A stretch of 9,147 bases of DNA from Candidatus Woesearchaeota archaeon. GTDB lineage: Archaea > Nanobdellota > Nanobdellia > Woesearchaeales > WAPJ01. The translations under genes were made by a program, and so were the position numbers. The stretch lies in NCBI GenBank assembly GCA_015520785.1, contig WAPJ01000019.1:1-9147 (forward strand), written 5' to 3'. Below are positions 1 to 6,331 of this stretch, in pieces. Position 1 is the stretch's first letter. The number at the start of each line of letters is the position of its first letter. The notes beneath the pieces are model-generated. The model was not told where the DNA came from. It saw nothing but the letters and a program-made list of their open reading frames with translations, and did not search any database.

Positions 1-783
1 ACAACTGATCCTGATATGGCTGCTCTTTCTGTCCTTAGTTGGGAGAAAAGACATTTTTATTCTCCTTATTCGTCGGAAGGTTCCGAAATACTTTTTTTCC
101 ACCGTAATAAGAATAGGCGTTACTTTCCCTTTTTCAGAAACGCTCCTATCTCTTGGATAATATTCTCGGGGCTCGCAAATTGCGGGGAGTACAGCCGGGT
201 TTTTGTTTACTTACTGAATGTGAGCGGAATTCATGCACGATACGTACATGTTAGAGGTGAAGATCATGCATGGGCAGAATATTATTCTGACCATTTTAAG
301 ATTGTTGTTGATCCTTCAACGGGAAGAGTAATCTCAGATACTAAAAAGTTTGCAGAAGGAAAGAATTGGTCATATATAGAATCCGTTGCTTTAGAGAACT
401 CTTCATGGGGTTTTCTTGATTATTCAACTTCTATTTATGTATCTGATGAATATATTGAGCGGGGAGTTTTATTTATTAGAGTATATAGAAATAACCTCCC
501 TTTAAGAGGAGCTTATGTCAGCGTTTTTAGCCCTTACCTTATGAGGATAGCTCCTGAGAGATATTCATCTCCGAGGTTAGTTTTAAAGAACGTAACTAAT
601 GAAGAAGGAATCGTGGTTTTTCGATTAGGAGGAAAGGAATATTTTATTCAGATAATGTCTAAAAATCCGTTTTTAGGCTATAATAGGTGTAATCTTAGTG
701 CTACGGTTATACCTCATAAAACAACGAATATAAATGTTACTTTTGACAGGTTAAGCTGTAATTTTAGTGTTAGTATTGTTTAA
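1..783 (+). CDS. Transglutaminase-like protein with C-terminal beta-sandwich domain, 5' end cut by the window
   Basis: The reading frame is open from the first base, so the true start probably lies upstream; an ATG at 16 has no ribosome site before it. Numbering from that ATG, a transglutaminase-like (papain-fold) core is visible: Cys56 in NCGEYS, His84 in EDHAWAEYY and Asp99 in VVDPSTG give the expected Cys-His-Asp triad in the right order. Such domains act as proteases, amidases or cross-linkers, and archaeal members are often on the cell surface. Residues of about 145-245 are rich in beta-strand (GVLFIRVYRNNLPLRGAYVS, then NEEGIVVFRL), like the carboxypeptidase-regulatory or Ig-like sandwiches of surface proteins. 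No signal peptide can be judged because the N-terminus is missing. The gene is clearly AT-rich (22 of 60 G/C at 301-360) and uses AGA and ATA codons, unlike its neighbours. The family call is good; the substrate is unknown. Confidence 0.72.
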   Translation, partial: TTDPDMAALSVLSWEKRHFYSPYSSEGSEILFFHRNKNRRYFPFFRNAPISWIIFSGLANCGEYSRVFVYLLNVSGIHARYVHVRGEDHAWAEYYSDHFKIVVDPSTGRVISDTKKFAEGKNWSYIESVALENSSWGFLDYSTSIYVSDEYIERGVLFIRVYRNNLPLRGAYVSVFSPYLMRIAPERYSSPRLVLKNVTNEEGIVVFRLGGKEYFIQIMSKNPFLGYNRCNLSATVIPHKTTNINVTFDRLSCNFSVSIV

Positions 784-810
784 TTTTACACTTGAAAATT
801 CCCGAAGCCA

Positions 811-817
811 TTATAAG
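811..817 (+). promoter_or_regulatory. TATA box for a leaderless permease transcript
   Basis: TTATAAG is centred 26 bases before the ATG at 840. In archaea transcription starts about 25-27 bases downstream of the TATA centre, so the mRNA would begin at or next to this ATG. No Shine-Dalgarno sequence is present. This supports 840 over the in-frame TTG at 792, which lies upstream of the box. Confidence 0.6.
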
Positions 818-839
818 CCATCCTGCCTCTTACACGCTT

Positions 840-1988
840 ATGATCACCCGGCTTGCCTTCCTCCTCGCGAAGAGCGAATGGGAGGAACGACGCGCACGAA
901 CCCTCCTCACCATGAGCGGGATTATCATCGCCGTCCTCAGCATCATGCTCATCCTCATCCTCACCCAGAGCTTCCAGGACGCATTCACCCGGCAGATCAG
1001 CACGTTCAATAGTAACTGGATTTACATTACCACAGAGGATAAAACTAATGGACCTCCCTTCGGCCTCAGCATCCTCACCCGGGATGATGTTACGCGTGTC
1101 AAGCATATGCATGGCGTAACCAGTGCATGGCCTGTCGTCCTCCTCACCACCATGATCGGAGAGGAGAGTGTCACGCTCCGCATCCTCCCCGCCGAGCATG
1201 TCAAGGACCGGTATGATCATGCGGCAGAGGGACGGCTTCTCACGAAGCGTGACGCGGAGCGGAAAGTCGTGCTCATCGGCAGCCTCCTCGCTGATAGGCT
1301 CAACCTCCACGTTGGAGAAACTATTCGCCTCTTCAACACGTCATGGCGGATTATAGGCATCATCCCCGAGCAGGGGGACTTCCGCGAGGACATGAGCATC
1401 ATCATCCCCTACGAGGCATGGCGGAAGCTCACGGGTGAGGAACATGTGAGTCTTATCATCGCGGAAAGCCCCACGCCCAGCGAGACTGCGCGGCTCATCG
1501 AACGGAAGCTGGATCGGAATCCCGGGAATACTGCCACGCTCACCCGGGAGGAAGCACTCCAGCGTGTAGAGAAGATCCTCGGCATCCTCAACCTCACCCT
1601 CCTCGTCATCATCAGTATTAGTCTCATCGTAGGGAGCATGGGGATTGCGAGCAGCATGACGAGCAGCATCCTCCAGCGGAAACGCCTCATCGGCACGCTC
1701 CGCGCATTGGGCATGCAACGCTGGCAGATCATCCTCATCCTCCTCCTTGAGAGTAGTCTTCTCACGCTCACCGCAACGCTCATCGGCATCCTCCTCAGCA
1801 TCCCCACTGGGAGCATGCTCATCAGCATTATCGCGAGGCATGTCACCCTCCCCCTCGGCATGAGCCTCACGCCCAGCCTCCTCACCACCATCCTCATCCT
1901 CACACTCACGATCAGCCTCCTCGCCAGCATCATCCCCGCCTGGCAGGCCAGCAAGATCCCACCCGCAGAAGCAGTACGGTATGAGTAG
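840..1988 (+). CDS. ABC transporter permease, MacB/FtsX type
   Basis: This 382-residue protein is the membrane subunit of an ABC transporter of the MacB/LolC/FtsX class, which typically moves lipoproteins, peptides or drugs, or transmits signals across the membrane. The order is typical: a short cytoplasmic N-terminus ending in ERRARTLLTMSG, TM1 at about 22-42, an extracytoplasmic MacB-type core domain at about 45-235, then TM2 (247-275), the basic coupling segment RKRLIGTLRALG (280-291), TM3 (296-330) and TM4 (346-368). The C-terminus PAWQASKIPPAEAVRYE is the usual ending, so the protein is complete. I chose the ATG at 840 because a TATA box sits 26 bases upstream and the N-terminus then matches the family; the TTG at 792 would add 16 residues. 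No ATPase partner or co-transcribed gene lies nearby. Codons are strikingly biased to CTC and ATC. Substrate unknown. Confidence 0.88.
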   Translation: MITRLAFLLAKSEWEERRARTLLTMSGIIIAVLSIMLILILTQSFQDAFTRQISTFNSNWIYITTEDKTNGPPFGLSILTRDDVTRVKHMHGVTSAWPVVLLTTMIGEESVTLRILPAEHVKDRYDHAAEGRLLTKRDAERKVVLIGSLLADRLNLHVGETIRLFNTSWRIIGIIPEQGDFREDMSIIIPYEAWRKLTGEEHVSLIIAESPTPSETARLIERKLDRNPGNTATLTREEALQRVEKILGILNLTLLVIISISLIVGSMGIASSMTSSILQRKRLIGTLRALGMQRWQIILILLLESSLLTLTATLIGILLSIPTGSMLISIIARHVTLPLGMSLTPSLLTTILILTLTISLLASIIPAWQASKIPPAEAVRYE

Positions 1989-2174
1989 CAGAGTATATGT
2001 GTATGTTCTCTTCTCGGATGTGTTCTTTTGAGGAGAATGAGTGGGAGAGGAGTGGTTCAGAAAGGAGAAGCCTATGTGAAGTGAAGTGTAAGGGTAAAGG
2101 GCTTGAGAGGGAGGTGTGAGGGAGGGGGGGTATATGGTTTGAGGAGAAGAGGAAGATGCTCTTAGTGAGACGGA
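1989..2174. other. Intergenic region between convergent genes
   Basis: These 186 bases separate the ends of the permease and the minus-strand nuclease-like gene. A short T-rich stretch around 2017-2031 could end permease transcription. From about 2035 the plus strand is purine-rich, with a G run at 2124-2130, so the minus strand is a long C/T tract just downstream of the nuclease-like gene and probably serves as its termination zone. I see no credible gene, tRNA or repeat. Confidence 0.45.
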
Positions 2175-2783
2175 TCACTTTCTTTCTATTTTCTTTTGGA
2201 CTACTTCTCCTGTCCAGACGATCCCCCCTTCTCTCTGTGTTGCGGAGTAGAGGATGATCTTATCTTTCCTTACGAGGAGGATTACCCCCATCGTATAGCC
2301 GAGTCTATCCTCTCTCATCGCGTTCTCTATTCGACGGATGACCTCCTGTGCTTTAGCACTTTTTCCTTTCAGTCTTCCCTCTCCTCTCCTATTCTGGATG
2401 ATCATGAAAGATCTTTCTGAAAGACTCCTCTTTACTTCAATGAAGCAATAATTCACTCCCTCCCTATCCACTGTGGAACGCTGATGGATGATCAGATCAG
2501 GACGCTTCCCACGGCGTGATCCTGACACTTTTTCCCCTATAATTTCTTTCCCAACTTCCTCTCCTTCCCGTATCATCCTATTATACTCCATGTCCACGTG
2601 ATATTCTCCTTCATCATCCTCAATCTCCCGTGCGAGATACACTCCTATCCTGAAGGTATGCGTATTCTCATACGCGCTCCTCTTTCTTCCCCACAGGGCT
2701 TCTGCGTCATTCTCAAGATACTTCTCGCATGCCTTCCGAATCGCAGTGAGGATTCTTCCTTTCATCTCTTCACGTGATTCCAC
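2175..2783 (-). CDS. PD-(D/E)XK nuclease-like protein
   Basis: This 202-residue protein shows the core of the PD-(D/E)XK nuclease superfamily: DMEYNR at 65-69 and following, RPDLIIH at 94-100 with Asp96, and FIEVK at 114-118 giving the E-x-K pair Glu116 and Lys118, followed by an alpha/beta stretch (VIRRIENAM, then GVILLVRKDKIILYS). Small proteins with this motif layout are common, mostly uncharacterised, and usually assumed to cut or bind DNA in repair, defence or mobile-element contexts. No membrane segment or other domain is visible. The start is a GTG at 2783, 28 bases from a TATA core, fitting a leaderless mRNA; an in-frame ATG at 2765 is the alternative. It is divergent from the 123-residue gene and shares its promoter region. 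Superfamily membership is fairly secure; the role is unknown. Confidence 0.68.
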   Translation of the reverse strand: MESREEMKGRILTAIRKACEKYLENDAEALWGRKRSAYENTHTFRIGVYLAREIEDDEGEYHVDMEYNRMIREGEEVGKEIIGEKVSGSRRGKRPDLIIHQRSTVDREGVNYCFIEVKRSLSERSFMIIQNRRGEGRLKGKSAKAQEVIRRIENAMREDRLGYTMGVILLVRKDKIILYSATQREGGIVWTGEVVQKKIERK

Positions 2784-2807
2784 CAGTCCTTCTCACGCCC
2801 ATAATCC

Positions 2808-2814
2808 TTTTAAA
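2808..2814. promoter_or_regulatory. Shared divergent TATA element
   Basis: TTTTAAA contains the self-complementary core TTTAAA at 2809-2814. Its centre (2811.5) lies 28.5 bases from the GTG at 2783 on the minus strand and 29.5 bases from the GTG at 2841 on the plus strand. Neither gene has a Shine-Dalgarno site, so both probably have leaderless or nearly leaderless transcripts from this one element. The sequence shows the symmetry; bidirectional use is inferred. Confidence 0.55.
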
Positions 2815-2840
2815 CCCCTTGGTGGCTGGTGGGGGTTCTT

Positions 2841-3212
2841 GTGGCAGGATTAAGCTTGCAGGAGTGGGCGGAACAGTATGTGCGCTTGAAGGCGCGGATG
2901 CATGGCTGGGAGGCCGTGCCGGATGGGAATGGCTTCCGCCTGCTCAAGCAGGGGAGTGTGACGCGCGTGCTCGTCCTGGAAAGCTTGCCGTCAAGTATTC
3001 CTGAGGATGCACTGGTGATCACGCTCAACACGCGTGAGAATGAGCAACTCCTCCTCACACTCCTCCCACGCTTGAAGAACGTCCGGTTCATCCTCGCGAA
3101 TCCGCGCACGGGGAAGTTTTGGACGGTGAACAGCCGGTTCTTACATTCGCTTGCTGAGCAGGGCTTGGAGCGTCTTGACGCGTTCCGCGGGGATGTCGAG
3201 TACGTCGCATAA
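2841..3212 (+). CDS. Uncharacterised 123-residue protein
   Basis: I do not recognise this protein. It is soluble, without signal peptide, membrane helix or cysteine. It begins with an amphipathic helix (LQEWAEQYVRLKARMHGW), followed by probable strands (GFRLLKQG, VTRVLVLESL), an alternating strand and helix (ALVITLNTRENEQLLLTLLP) and a last strand pair (NVRFILANPRTGKFWTVNS). The pattern is reminiscent of a small restriction-endonuclease-like fold that has lost its catalytic residues, but this is a guess. The GTG at 2841 was chosen because it fits the TATA spacing; an in-frame GTG at 2829 would add four residues but lies only 18 bases from the TATA centre. It is divergent from the PD-(D/E)XK gene, and a shared promoter suggests joint expression. 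A long C/T-rich tract follows the stop. It is likely a real gene, because composition and codon use match the region. Confidence 0.6.
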   Translation: MAGLSLQEWAEQYVRLKARMHGWEAVPDGNGFRLLKQGSVTRVLVLESLPSSIPEDALVITLNTRENEQLLLTLLPRLKNVRFILANPRTGKFWTVNSRFLHSLAEQGLERLDAFRGDVEYVA

Positions 3213-3510
3213 TCCTTCTTTTTTCCTTTTCTTTCTCCACCTCATCCTTCATATTCTCCCTTTTCCCTCTTCTTCTGCGTATTCTTTTTTTCTTCTCCTT
3301 TCTTCGCTTAGGGTAGGTTCTGTCTTTGATGTTTTCCCTCTTTCTGCTGGGTAAGAACTCTTCCTTTTCATGCAGGAGTATCGTATGGAGGGAGTGTGTG
3401 GGAGGAGAAGATATGAGGGTTAATGCTAAGGGTATCCCGGTATGCTCATCCTCTCCTTTTTTACTCGGAGAGCAGCTTCTCGTTCTTTTTCTTTGAGTAG
3501 TAGCAGTGGT
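3213..3510 (+). other. Long non-coding stretch with pyrimidine-rich terminator zone
   Basis: The gap to the RuBisCO start is about 350 bases. Its first 130 bases (to about 3345) are almost pure C and T with repeated runs of four to seven T (for example 3219-3224 and 3286-3292), as expected of an archaeal U-rich termination zone, but unusually long. The next part, 3346-3510, is mixed, with a purine-rich patch at 3371-3420 and a T run at 3459-3464. I see no tRNA, riboswitch, repeat or supported small gene. The RuBisCO promoter begins at 3511. Confidence 0.5.
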
Positions 3511-3519
3511 TTTATTATA
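3511..3519 (+). promoter_or_regulatory. TATA box for the RuBisCO gene
   Basis: TTTATTATA predicts a transcript start near 3542, leaving a leader of about 28 bases that contains the ribosome binding site. A second candidate, CATATATC at 3542-3549, lies 24 bases before the start codon and would give a leaderless mRNA, but the strong Shine-Dalgarno site argues for the upstream box. Confidence 0.5.
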
Positions 3520-3554
3520 CGATCCGACACGGAGGAATAAGCATATATCATCAT

Positions 3555-3561
3555 GAGGTGA
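3555..3561 (+). promoter_or_regulatory. Ribosome binding site that fixes the RuBisCO start
   Basis: GAGGTGA matches the archaeal anti-Shine-Dalgarno sequence and lies eight bases before the ATG at 3570. The upstream in-frame GTG at 3558 is part of this motif and so is not the start. Confidence 0.75.
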
Positions 3562-3569
3562 ATATTCCT

Positions 3570-4919
3570 ATGGGGAATTATACGGATTTTGTCGACCTCT
3601 CCTATCAACCGTCCGAGTCTGACCTGATCGCGAGTTTCCGCGTGAGCGTGCCAGCATGGGAGAATCCGCGTCGCGCGTATGGCGCGGTGGCAGCGGAGAG
3701 TAGCGTGGGCACGTGGACGAAGCTTGACGTGAGCAGGTATCCGCGCGTGAAGAAGATTGCGGCGCGCGTGTATAGTATTGAGCGTGGCGGCTGGATTAAG
3801 ATTGCCTATCCGATTGAAAACTTCGAGCCGGGAAGTATTCCCCAGTTGTTGAGTAGTATTGCGGGGAATGTGTTCGCGATGCGCGCTGTACGCGCGTTAC
3901 GCTTACAGGATGTTCAATTCCCGCGCGAGTATGTGAAGCATTTCAAGGGACCGCGCCTCGGCTTGCGAGGTGTGAAACGCCTCTTCAAGGTGAAACGACC
4001 CATCCTCATCACTGTGCCGAAGCCGAAGATTGGCATGACATGGAAGGAGCATGCGCGGACTGGCTATGCCGCATGGCTTGGCGGCGTGGACTTGCTCAAG
4101 GATGATGAGAACCTGACAAACCAGTCCTTCAATAAGTTTAGGCTGCGCGTGCGCGAGGCGTTCAAGCTGCGGGATCGCGCGGAGCGTGAGACGGGCGAGA
4201 AGAAATCCTATCTCGTGAATATTACCGCGCCAACCGCGAAGGAGCTGGAGAAGCGTGCACGCTTGGTCGCGGAGCATGATGGCGAGTATGCCATGCTGGA
4301 TATTATCACTGCGGGCTGGATGGCAACCCAGACACTGCGAGAATTGGCTGATGACTATAAGCTTGCCATTCACGCGCATCGCGCCATGCATGCTGCTTTT
4401 ACACGGCCAAAGCGGCATGGGATGAGCATGATCATGGTTGCAAAGCTCGCCAGGCTGGCGGGCGTGGACCAGTTGCATATTGGTACTGCCGGACTGGGGA
4501 AGATGGAGGGCGGTCAGAAGCTCGTGCTCAAGCTCGAGGAGGAAGTCACAGAAACGCGAGTGCAGGAAAGCGTGCATGAGGATGTTCAGCAGCACGTGGA
4601 GGGTGCTCGCGTACCAGAAGATCCGCGCTTACACACACTCCCACAAGACTGGTATCATATTAAGCCCCTCCTCCCCGTGGCGAGCGGTGGCTTACACCCA
4701 CTCCTCTTGTATGGTGTACTGGATAAGATGGGTGTGAATATTGGCGTGCAGCTTGGCGGTGGTATTCACGGTCATCCCAAGGGGACGTATGCTGGCGCGA
4801 TAGCCGCGCGAAGCGTGCTTGACGCGTACATGCAGGAGAAGCCTCTTGAAGAGGTTATCCAGGAAGTCCCTGAGGTTCGGGAAGCATACGAGTATTGGGG
4901 GTTGAAACGCGTCCGATAA
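3570..4919 (+). CDS. rbcL: Ribulose-1,5-bisphosphate carboxylase, large subunit, form III-like
   Basis: This 449-residue enzyme fixes CO2 onto ribulose-1,5-bisphosphate, giving two 3-phosphoglycerates. In archaea of this type it serves AMP/nucleoside breakdown rather than a Calvin cycle. All active-site positions I checked are present: Glu43 and Thr48-Trp49 (ESSVGTWT), Asn100 (GNVFAMRA), Lys151 and Lys153 (VPKPKIG), the carbamylated Lys177 with Asp179 and Glu180 (GGVDLLKDDEN), His270-Arg271 and His274 (HAHRAMHAAF), His303, loop-6 Lys311 (GLGKMEGG), Ser372-Gly373-Gly374 (VASGG) and the phosphate loop QLGGG (394-398). This predicts an active carboxylase, not a RuBisCO-like protein. KDDENLT, GTAGLGK and the lack of a small-subunit gene point to form III or a relative. 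The stretch between loop 6 and VASGG is about 15 residues longer than in Thermococcus by my comparison from memory. There are no cysteines. AMP phosphorylase and R15P isomerase are not in the window. The ATG at 3570 is set by the GAGGTGA site. Confidence 0.95.
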   Translation: MGNYTDFVDLSYQPSESDLIASFRVSVPAWENPRRAYGAVAAESSVGTWTKLDVSRYPRVKKIAARVYSIERGGWIKIAYPIENFEPGSIPQLLSSIAGNVFAMRAVRALRLQDVQFPREYVKHFKGPRLGLRGVKRLFKVKRPILITVPKPKIGMTWKEHARTGYAAWLGGVDLLKDDENLTNQSFNKFRLRVREAFKLRDRAERETGEKKSYLVNITAPTAKELEKRARLVAEHDGEYAMLDIITAGWMATQTLRELADDYKLAIHAHRAMHAAFTRPKRHGMSMIMVAKLARLAGVDQLHIGTAGLGKMEGGQKLVLKLEEEVTETRVQESVHEDVQQHVEGARVPEDPRLHTLPQDWYHIKPLLPVASGGLHPLLLYGVLDKMGVNIGVQLGGGIHGHPKGTYAGAIAARSVLDAYMQEKPLEEVIQEVPEVREAYEYWGLKRVR

Positions 4920-4966
4920 AGAAGCGTTTTTTTACTCTTTCTTCTTTATCCTCTCTTTTTTTCTCA
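4920..4966 (+). terminator. T-rich terminator after RuBisCO
   Basis: Just after the stop, a run of seven T (4928-4934) is followed by a C/T-rich stretch and a second T run (4956-4962). Archaeal RNA polymerase ends transcription at such U-rich tracts. An imperfect short stem around the first T run is possible but weak. Confidence 0.55.
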
Positions 4967-4994
4967 GAGGCTTGAGCGAGGTATGAGTATACAC

Positions 4995-5128
4995 GCTTTT
5001 TGTCTGATGGAGGAGACGTGCTCAAAAAGGATATGCTGGAGAAGGTTTTGATGATGATGGAGAAAGAAGATGAGATGAGCGTATAGTGAAGAGATAGAGA
5101 AGAGAAGGGAGTATTTTAGAGGGGTATT
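4995..5128 (-). terminator. Pyrimidine-rich 3' flank of the coiled-coil gene
   Basis: Read on the minus strand, the bases after the coiled-coil gene's stop are strongly C/T-rich with short T runs, as in the other 3' flanks here. On the plus strand the same bases are purine-rich. Tiny plus-strand frames of 17-22 codons exist here but have no start signals. The stretch probably serves as a termination zone. Confidence 0.4.
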
Positions 5129-6325
5129 TTACCGTTTCCGACGGAGCGCGTAGACGAGCGCTGCGAGGAGGACTGCTCCCTCAACGCCTACAGCAATTTT
5201 GAGCCCAGTATTCTCACGCTGTAACCCTCCGACTTTTTCTGTGAGTACTCTTACTTCTTCCTCGAGTGTTGTGAGACGCGTATTCGAACCGGTAGCGAAC
5301 TGCTGGTATTGTTCGCTTACTCTTCTGACTGCTTCTTCATTCATACCGACGCGCTCTCCTAATTCTCTAATCGCTTGTGTATTCTTTGTCACGTATCCTT
5401 CCAGCGTGCGTACTCTCTCGCTCAGTTCTTCTGTTGCAGTAGTATTCCTTGCAACCTTGGGGTAGAGGTGGGCGCGCATGGCACGGAGTGCCTCTTCAAG
5501 ATAAGCGACATTCCCAGCAAGATTCACGTATGCTTCTTCTATCTGGTGAACCGTATTCTCGAGTCTTCCGATTCGCGTGGTGAGTGTTTCCATCCTGCCC
5601 TGCACCCCTGTCATGGTTTCCTCAAGACCGTTCACTCTCCCTTCCAGCGTGGTTGTACGTGCGAATGCTTTTTCCGCGGTGTCGAGCGCGTGGAGAGCAG
5701 TATTCCCAGCCTCATTCGCCGTGCTCATCGCCTGGTTAACGTTCTCTTCCAGCAGTCCTTCCCGTGCAAGCGCAGCATGAAGCGTCTTATAGATGGCATT
5801 CACGTCCCGCATTGCTTTTCCAAGGAGTTCTTCTTGTCTTCCAAGATCCGCGGTAAGCCTCGCGTACGCGTCATTCATCCCCCTAACATGCTTCTGGAAG
5901 GCTTCTTCAAGCCGGGTGAGCCGCTCTGCGAGACTACTCACATCACCCTGATAGGCTTCCATCTCCTTGAGGAGTTGTGGGACTTGCCGGGCAATCCGCA
6001 GGGCTTCCTCCGCATTGCTGACCCATGCCTGGTATGCGTGAATCTCATTCACCGCGACTGTGAGAATCTCTTCTCCCAGCGTTGGGGGGAGTGTGCCGCG
6101 GACGAGCACGCCGAAATCCCCATGATTGTACGCGACGCTTGGCGTGGCGAGACGCGTATTCCCTGCAGCGTAGGGCGCGAGGTGGTAGGCCCAGCTCCCA
6201 TCAGGCTTTTCCTTTACCGTCACGGTAAAGGGTATTCCTTCAGGAAGCCCTGCCTGCTGGGTGAAATAGGATACAGCATCCGCGGGGAGCATGGTAGAAG
6301 GGAGTGTTACTTGGACTGCTTGCAT
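5129..6325 (-). CDS. Coiled-coil protein with C-terminal membrane anchor
   Basis: I recognise no family for this 398-residue protein. Residues 1-100 look like a small folded domain (VTLPSTMLPADAVSYFTQQ, then beta-rich FTVTVKEKPDGSWAYHLAP). Residues of about 102-373 are a long, nearly proline-free coiled coil with repeated heptads (SSLAERLTRLEEAF, TLEGRVNGLEETMTG, LTTRIGRLENTVHQIEEAY, RLTTLEEEVRVLTEKV). The end is one hydrophobic helix (GVEGAVLLAALVYAL) and the basic tail RRKR. There is no signal peptide and no cysteine. A tail-anchored cytoplasmic protein is one reading; the positive tail could instead place the coiled coil outside the cell. The start is fixed by a GAGGTGA site six bases upstream. 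It converges on the RuBisCO gene, so the two are not in one operon. Possible roles such as a scaffold, tether or envelope spacer are guesses. Confidence 0.75.
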   Translation of the reverse strand: MQAVQVTLPSTMLPADAVSYFTQQAGLPEGIPFTVTVKEKPDGSWAYHLAPYAAGNTRLATPSVAYNHGDFGVLVRGTLPPTLGEEILTVAVNEIHAYQAWVSNAEEALRIARQVPQLLKEMEAYQGDVSSLAERLTRLEEAFQKHVRGMNDAYARLTADLGRQEELLGKAMRDVNAIYKTLHAALAREGLLEENVNQAMSTANEAGNTALHALDTAEKAFARTTTLEGRVNGLEETMTGVQGRMETLTTRIGRLENTVHQIEEAYVNLAGNVAYLEEALRAMRAHLYPKVARNTTATEELSERVRTLEGYVTKNTQAIRELGERVGMNEEAVRRVSEQYQQFATGSNTRLTTLEEEVRVLTEKVGGLQRENTGLKIAVGVEGAVLLAALVYALRRKR

Positions 6326-6331
6326 GATGCA

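Noticed and set aside
792..839. TTG at 792 as the permease start
   Set aside because: It lies upstream of the TATA box at 811-817, which fits the in-frame ATG at 840.
1341..1954. Two long minus-strand frames antisense to the permease
   Set aside because: They are Arg/Met-rich or Asp/Glu-rich shadows caused by the strong CTC/ATC codon bias of the permease.
1930..2178. 82-codon minus-strand frame in the gap after the permease
   Set aside because: It is a Ser/Leu/Pro/His-rich translation of a C/T-rich 3' flank, with no start signal.
3346..3510. Possible structured RNA or riboswitch upstream of RuBisCO
   Set aside because: Short inverted matches such as GAGA/TCTC near 3467-3480 do not build a convincing fold, and the predicted transcript starts downstream of this stretch.
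3903..4595. 230-codon minus-strand frame inside RuBisCO
   Set aside because: It is antisense to a strongly conserved enzyme, has no start signals and encodes no recognisable motif.
4982..5095. Tiny plus-strand frames of 17-22 codons between RuBisCO and the coiled-coil gene
   Set aside because: They have no ribosome site, no TATA box and no coherent protein character.
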